In this document: positions 16,008 through 17,966 of the stretch, in pieces
Position numbering within the stretch: the stretch's first letter is position 1
Layout of the letters: the number at the start of each line of letters is the position of its first letter
NCBI GenBank assembly: GCA_902494555.1
Contig: CABUTR010000031.1
Span: forward strand, 1-17,966
Length of the DNA: 17,966 nt
DNA from: an uncultured Collinsella sp.
GTDB lineage: Bacteria; Actinomycetota; Coriobacteriia; Coriobacteriales; Coriobacteriaceae
Direction of reading: 5' to 3'
Position numbers and translations under genes: made by a program
The notes under the pieces: model-generated
What the model saw: the letters and a program-made list of their open reading frames with translations, nothing else
Told to the model about the DNA's origin: nothing
The model's database searches: none

Positions 16008-17222
16008 ATGACGGCGGCATCCAACAATTCAATGCAACTTGAGGGAAAAACGATCCTGCTGGGCATTACCGGCGGGATCGCCGCCTATAAGTCGTGCAAT
16101 ATCGTGCGCCTGCTGCAAAAGCGCGGCGCGCGCGTCAAGGTCGTTATGAGCGAGCATGCCACCGAGTTTGTGGGGCCGCTTACCTTCCGCGCACTCACCA
16201 ATGAGCCGGTCGCGGTGGGCCTATTCGACGATCCCTCCGACCCCATCCACCACATTTCGCTGGCGCAGGAGCCCGATCTGGTGGTCGTGGCGCCCGCGAC
16301 GGCCAATATCATCGCCAAGATGGCCAACGGCGTCGCCGATGACCTCATCTCCACCACGCTGCTTGCGACGCCGCGACCCATCGTGATCGCACCCGCTATG
16401 AACAACGGCATGTGGAAGGCGCCGGCGACGCAGGCCAACATGGCCACGCTGCGCGAGCGCGGTGTCCATGTGGTGGGTCCGGGCAGCGGCTACCTTGCCT
16501 GCGGCGACGTGGACACGGGACGCATGAGCGAGCCCGAGGACATCGTAGAGGCTGTCTGTGAGGTGCTCAACCCCGCGCCACAGGACCTGGCGGGTAAGCG
16601 CATCGTAATTACCGCCGGTCCCACGCACGAGCCGATCGACCCCGTGCGATTCATTGGCAACCGCTCTTCGGGCAAGATGGGCATCGCCCTGGCGGGGGAG
16701 GCCGCACGCCGCGGCGCTGCGGTCACGCTCGTGTTGGGACCGACATCACTCGATGTGCCCTGCGGCGTGGAGTGCGTGCGCGTGCAGACCGCCGCAGAGA
16801 TGCTCCAGGCGGCCCTGAGCGCCTTCCAGACGGCCGATGCGGCAATTTGTGCGGCCGCCGTCGCCGACTACACCCCCGCGGCCCCTGCGGACCATAAGCT
16901 CAAAAAGGCCAACGAGCGCCTGGATCGCATCGAACTGGTCGAGACGGTCGATATTTTGGCCGAGCTCTCGCGCCAGAAGGGCGAGCGATGCGTGATCGGA
17001 TTTGCGGCCGAGACCGATAACGTTGTCGAGTACGCAGAGCGCAAATTGGCCCGCAAGGGGTGCGATGTAATAATCGCCAACGATGTCTCACGCACCGATT
17101 CGGGCTTTGGGACCGACACCAACAAGGCCTGGATTGTGAGCACAACGGGTACGCAAGAACTTCCCGTACTAACAAAACCCCAGCTCGCAGATACAATTTT
17201 GGACTTGCTTCAAAAATTGTAA
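16008..17222 (+). CDS. coaBC: Bifunctional phosphopantothenoylcysteine decarboxylase / phosphopantothenate-cysteine ligase
   Basis: CoaBC joins cysteine to 4'-phosphopantothenate (CoaB) and decarboxylates the product to 4'-phosphopantetheine (CoaC), two steps of coenzyme A synthesis. The CoaC flavoprotein half (about 12-190) has GITGGIAAYKS (19-29), HHISLA with catalytic His82, PAMNNGMW (129-136) and GYLACGDVDTGRM with Cys165. The CoaB half starts near 197 with ITAGPTHEPIDPVRFIGNRS and includes AAAVADY and DHKLKK, with the conserved lysine. At 404 aa it is full length. AAGGAAG lies 7 nt before ATG; a second ATG eight codons on lacks this support. It is the last protein gene of the run, with no terminator before the tRNA promoter. 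Confidence 0.96.
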   Translation: MTAASNNSMQLEGKTILLGITGGIAAYKSCNIVRLLQKRGARVKVVMSEHATEFVGPLTFRALTNEPVAVGLFDDPSDPIHHISLAQEPDLVVVAPATANIIAKMANGVADDLISTTLLATPRPIVIAPAMNNGMWKAPATQANMATLRERGVHVVGPGSGYLACGDVDTGRMSEPEDIVEAVCEVLNPAPQDLAGKRIVITAGPTHEPIDPVRFIGNRSSGKMGIALAGEAARRGAAVTLVLGPTSLDVPCGVECVRVQTAAEMLQAALSAFQTADAAICAAAVADYTPAAPADHKLKKANERLDRIELVETVDILAELSRQKGERCVIGFAAETDNVVEYAERKLARKGCDVIIANDVSRTDSGFGTDTNKAWIVSTTGTQELPVLTKPQLADTILDLLQKL

Positions 17223-17230
17223 AAAAGTTC

Positions 17231-17263
17231 TTGCACAAGTCTAAAGTTTCGGGTTAATATACT
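17231..17263 (+). promoter_or_regulatory. Probable promoter of tRNA-Pro
   Basis: Base composition drops sharply to AT-rich here. TTGCAC (17231-17236) could be a -35 element; TAATAT (17255-17260) follows at 18 bp, and the overlapping TATACT (17258-17263) is a better -10 match but 21 bp away. The tRNA starts about 40 bp later. The leader in between can fold TGTTGC against GCAACA. Exact boxes are uncertain. Confidence 0.55.
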
Positions 17264-17302
17264 CCCTGTTGCGAGCGAGAGCAGAGCAACAAACAAAAGC
17301 TT

Positions 17303-17379
<77 letters not shown>

Positions 17380-17388
17380 GAAGTTTGC

Positions 17389-17418
17389 AGGTCAGGCAAC
17401 TAGTGCCTGACCTTTTTT
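17389..17418 (+). terminator. Rho-independent terminator after tRNA-Pro
   Basis: A perfect 10-bp stem, AGGTCAGGCA with TGCCTGACCT, encloses the 5-nt loop ACTAG and runs into six T residues. It ends tRNA-Pro transcription and probably that of the whole upstream gene run. Confidence 0.95.
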
Positions 17419-17423
17419 GTTTG

Positions 17424-17451
17424 AAGCAATTGCTTAATTTTGATTAATCAA
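17424..17451. repeat. Two adjacent perfect 12-bp palindromes
   Basis: AAGCAATTGCTT (17424-17435) and TTGATTAATCAA (17440-17451) are each perfect inverted repeats. They differ in sequence, are 4 bp apart, and their centres are 16 bp apart. They lie directly behind the tRNA-Pro terminator. They might be protein binding sites or remnants of structured DNA; nothing nearby identifies a binding protein. Confidence 0.6.
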
Positions 17452-17840
17452 CAAGATGCTAAAAATCTACCTACGCGATAATCGCCTTTTGCGGCTACTT
17501 GCGCGTTTTGCACACGCTTGAGCCGATTTATTAACGCGATGTGATTCTACATACGCGCAGCAGGTACACGCCGAGAACGGGCGGTATTTATCGCGGCGAT
17601 TTACACCGATATAGCCACTGTAACGAACAAGCGTGTCGCTGTATTTATTCCAGTAGTTCACTTGATCGGTGGACAAGTGGGCTGTTGCAGCGAAACGCCA
17701 AGCGGGATGGGCTCCATACGAGGACGCCGCGGGGGTAATGGCGGGGGGGCGCAGCAGGCGCTCTGAGAGCCGCTGCATGACCCCGTTTCTCCTCAAACCG
17801 ACTTCCTGTGCCACGAACCTAAAATGTACGAGTAACCGCC
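17452..17840. other. Intergenic stretch without a recognisable gene
   Basis: About 390 bp separate the tRNA-Pro palindromes from the next terminator. The left half holds short palindromic words: GCGAT-A-ATCGC (17475-17485) and ATCGC-G-GCGAT (17590-17600). A near-direct repeat TCTAC(C/A)TACGCG occurs at 17466 and 17546, 80 bp apart. The right half has a run of seven G near 17745. No copy of the tRNA 3' end, no transposase and no further tRNA is seen. A weak minus-strand reading frame covers much of it. Confidence 0.5.
17467..17778 (-). CDS. Doubtful small minus-strand reading frame
   Basis: From an ATG with GAGGAG about 10 nt before it, the frame would encode about 103 aa (115 aa from an upstream GTG). 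The middle part (STDQVNYWNKYSDTLVRY and on) is rich in Asn and Tyr; the end is Arg/Ser/Lys-rich with cysteines at SACTCCAY. Codon use is more AT-tolerant than in the neighbours. I recognise no family. It may be a real small protein, a decayed gene, or chance coding potential in a repeat. It would be read in the same direction as the gene cut at the right edge. Confidence 0.22.
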   Translation of the reverse strand: MQRLSERLLRPPAITPAASSYGAHPAWRFAATAHLSTDQVNYWNKYSDTLVRYSGYIGVNRRDKYRPFSACTCCAYVESHRVNKSAQACAKRASSRKRRLSRR

Positions 17841-17874
17841 AAAAGAAAGGCCCGCGCAGGGTTGCGCGGGCCTT
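17841..17874 (-). terminator. Rho-independent terminator of the minus-strand gene at the right edge
   Basis: On the minus strand a perfect 12-bp stem, AAGGCCCGCGCA with TGCGCGGGCCTT, has a 4-nt loop and is followed by TTTCTTTT. It starts 23 bp after the stop codon of the gene to the right and ends transcription running leftwards toward the tRNA. Confidence 0.88.
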
Positions 17875-17897
17875 CGGCAGACATGCTAGAAGACAAG

Positions 17898-17966
17898 CTA
17901 GAAGGAGAAAGCGGGGAACACATCGTAGGCGTTCGACGCGCCGTTGCCGCCCAAGGTGCCGTCGTA
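17898..17966 (-). CDS. C-terminal end of an unidentified minus-strand gene (partial)
   Basis: The minus strand reads open from the window edge to TAG at 17900-17898, giving 22 residues that end NAYDVFPAFSF. GC-rich codon use and the strong terminator just behind it support a real gene end. The fragment is Gly/Asn-rich and then aromatic, too short to assign to a family. Confidence 0.6.
   Translation of the reverse strand, partial: YDGTLGGNGASNAYDVFPAFSF

Overview
The window is a GC-rich, densely packed bacterial chromosome segment. The protein signatures and gene order (scpA-scpB-rluB-cmk-plsC-ispH, then a DUF512 gene-der-plsY-gpsA, then rpe to coaBC) fit a Gram-positive bacterium. High GC with Firmicute-like synteny suggests a Coriobacteriia actinobacterium such as Collinsella. 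That placement is inference; no 16S or marker-tree evidence is available here.

Layout: the window opens inside a tRNA-Ala(GGC) gene with its own intrinsic terminator. From 143 to 17222 everything is on the + strand in one near-continuous run of 17 genes. They are separated by 0-20 bp or overlap by 4-14 bp, with only two larger gaps (84 bp before scpA, 66 bp before cmk). The order is: ABC-F ATPase, small membrane protein, M50 site-2 protease, scpA, scpB, rluB, cmk, PlsC-type acyltransferase, ispH, DUF512 radical-SAM-like protein, der, plsY, gpsA, rpe, cysteine desulfurase (interrupted), Nif3-like protein, zinc-ribbon coiled-coil protein, coaBC. A promoter, tRNA-Pro(GGG) and a strong intrinsic terminator close the run. 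After it comes about 420 bp of odd, partly AT-rich DNA with small palindromes and one weak minus-strand reading frame. Last are a minus-strand terminator and the final 22 codons of a minus-strand gene cut by the window edge.

The run combines housekeeping roles: ribosome assembly and translation (ABC-F, RluB, Der), chromosome condensation (ScpA/ScpB), glycerophospholipid synthesis (GpsA makes sn-glycerol-3-phosphate, PlsY acylates it, the PlsC-like enzyme would add the second chain), nucleotide supply (Cmk), isoprenoids (IspH), pentose phosphate metabolism (Rpe), sulfur/Fe-S supply (cysteine desulfurase), and CoA synthesis (CoaBC). IspH and the DUF512 protein both carry cysteine sets expected to bind Fe-S clusters, which makes the broken desulfurase notable.

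The most interesting points are: an in-frame TAG in the cysteine desulfurase that separates the PLP lysine from the catalytic cysteine while the reading frame stays intact beyond it; the uncharacterised DUF512 gene beside der; a Glu in place of the usual Asp in the acyltransferase HX4D motif; loss of one zinc-ribbon cysteine; and paired perfect 12-bp palindromes behind tRNA-Pro. I saw no new defence system, mobile element or CRISPR array.
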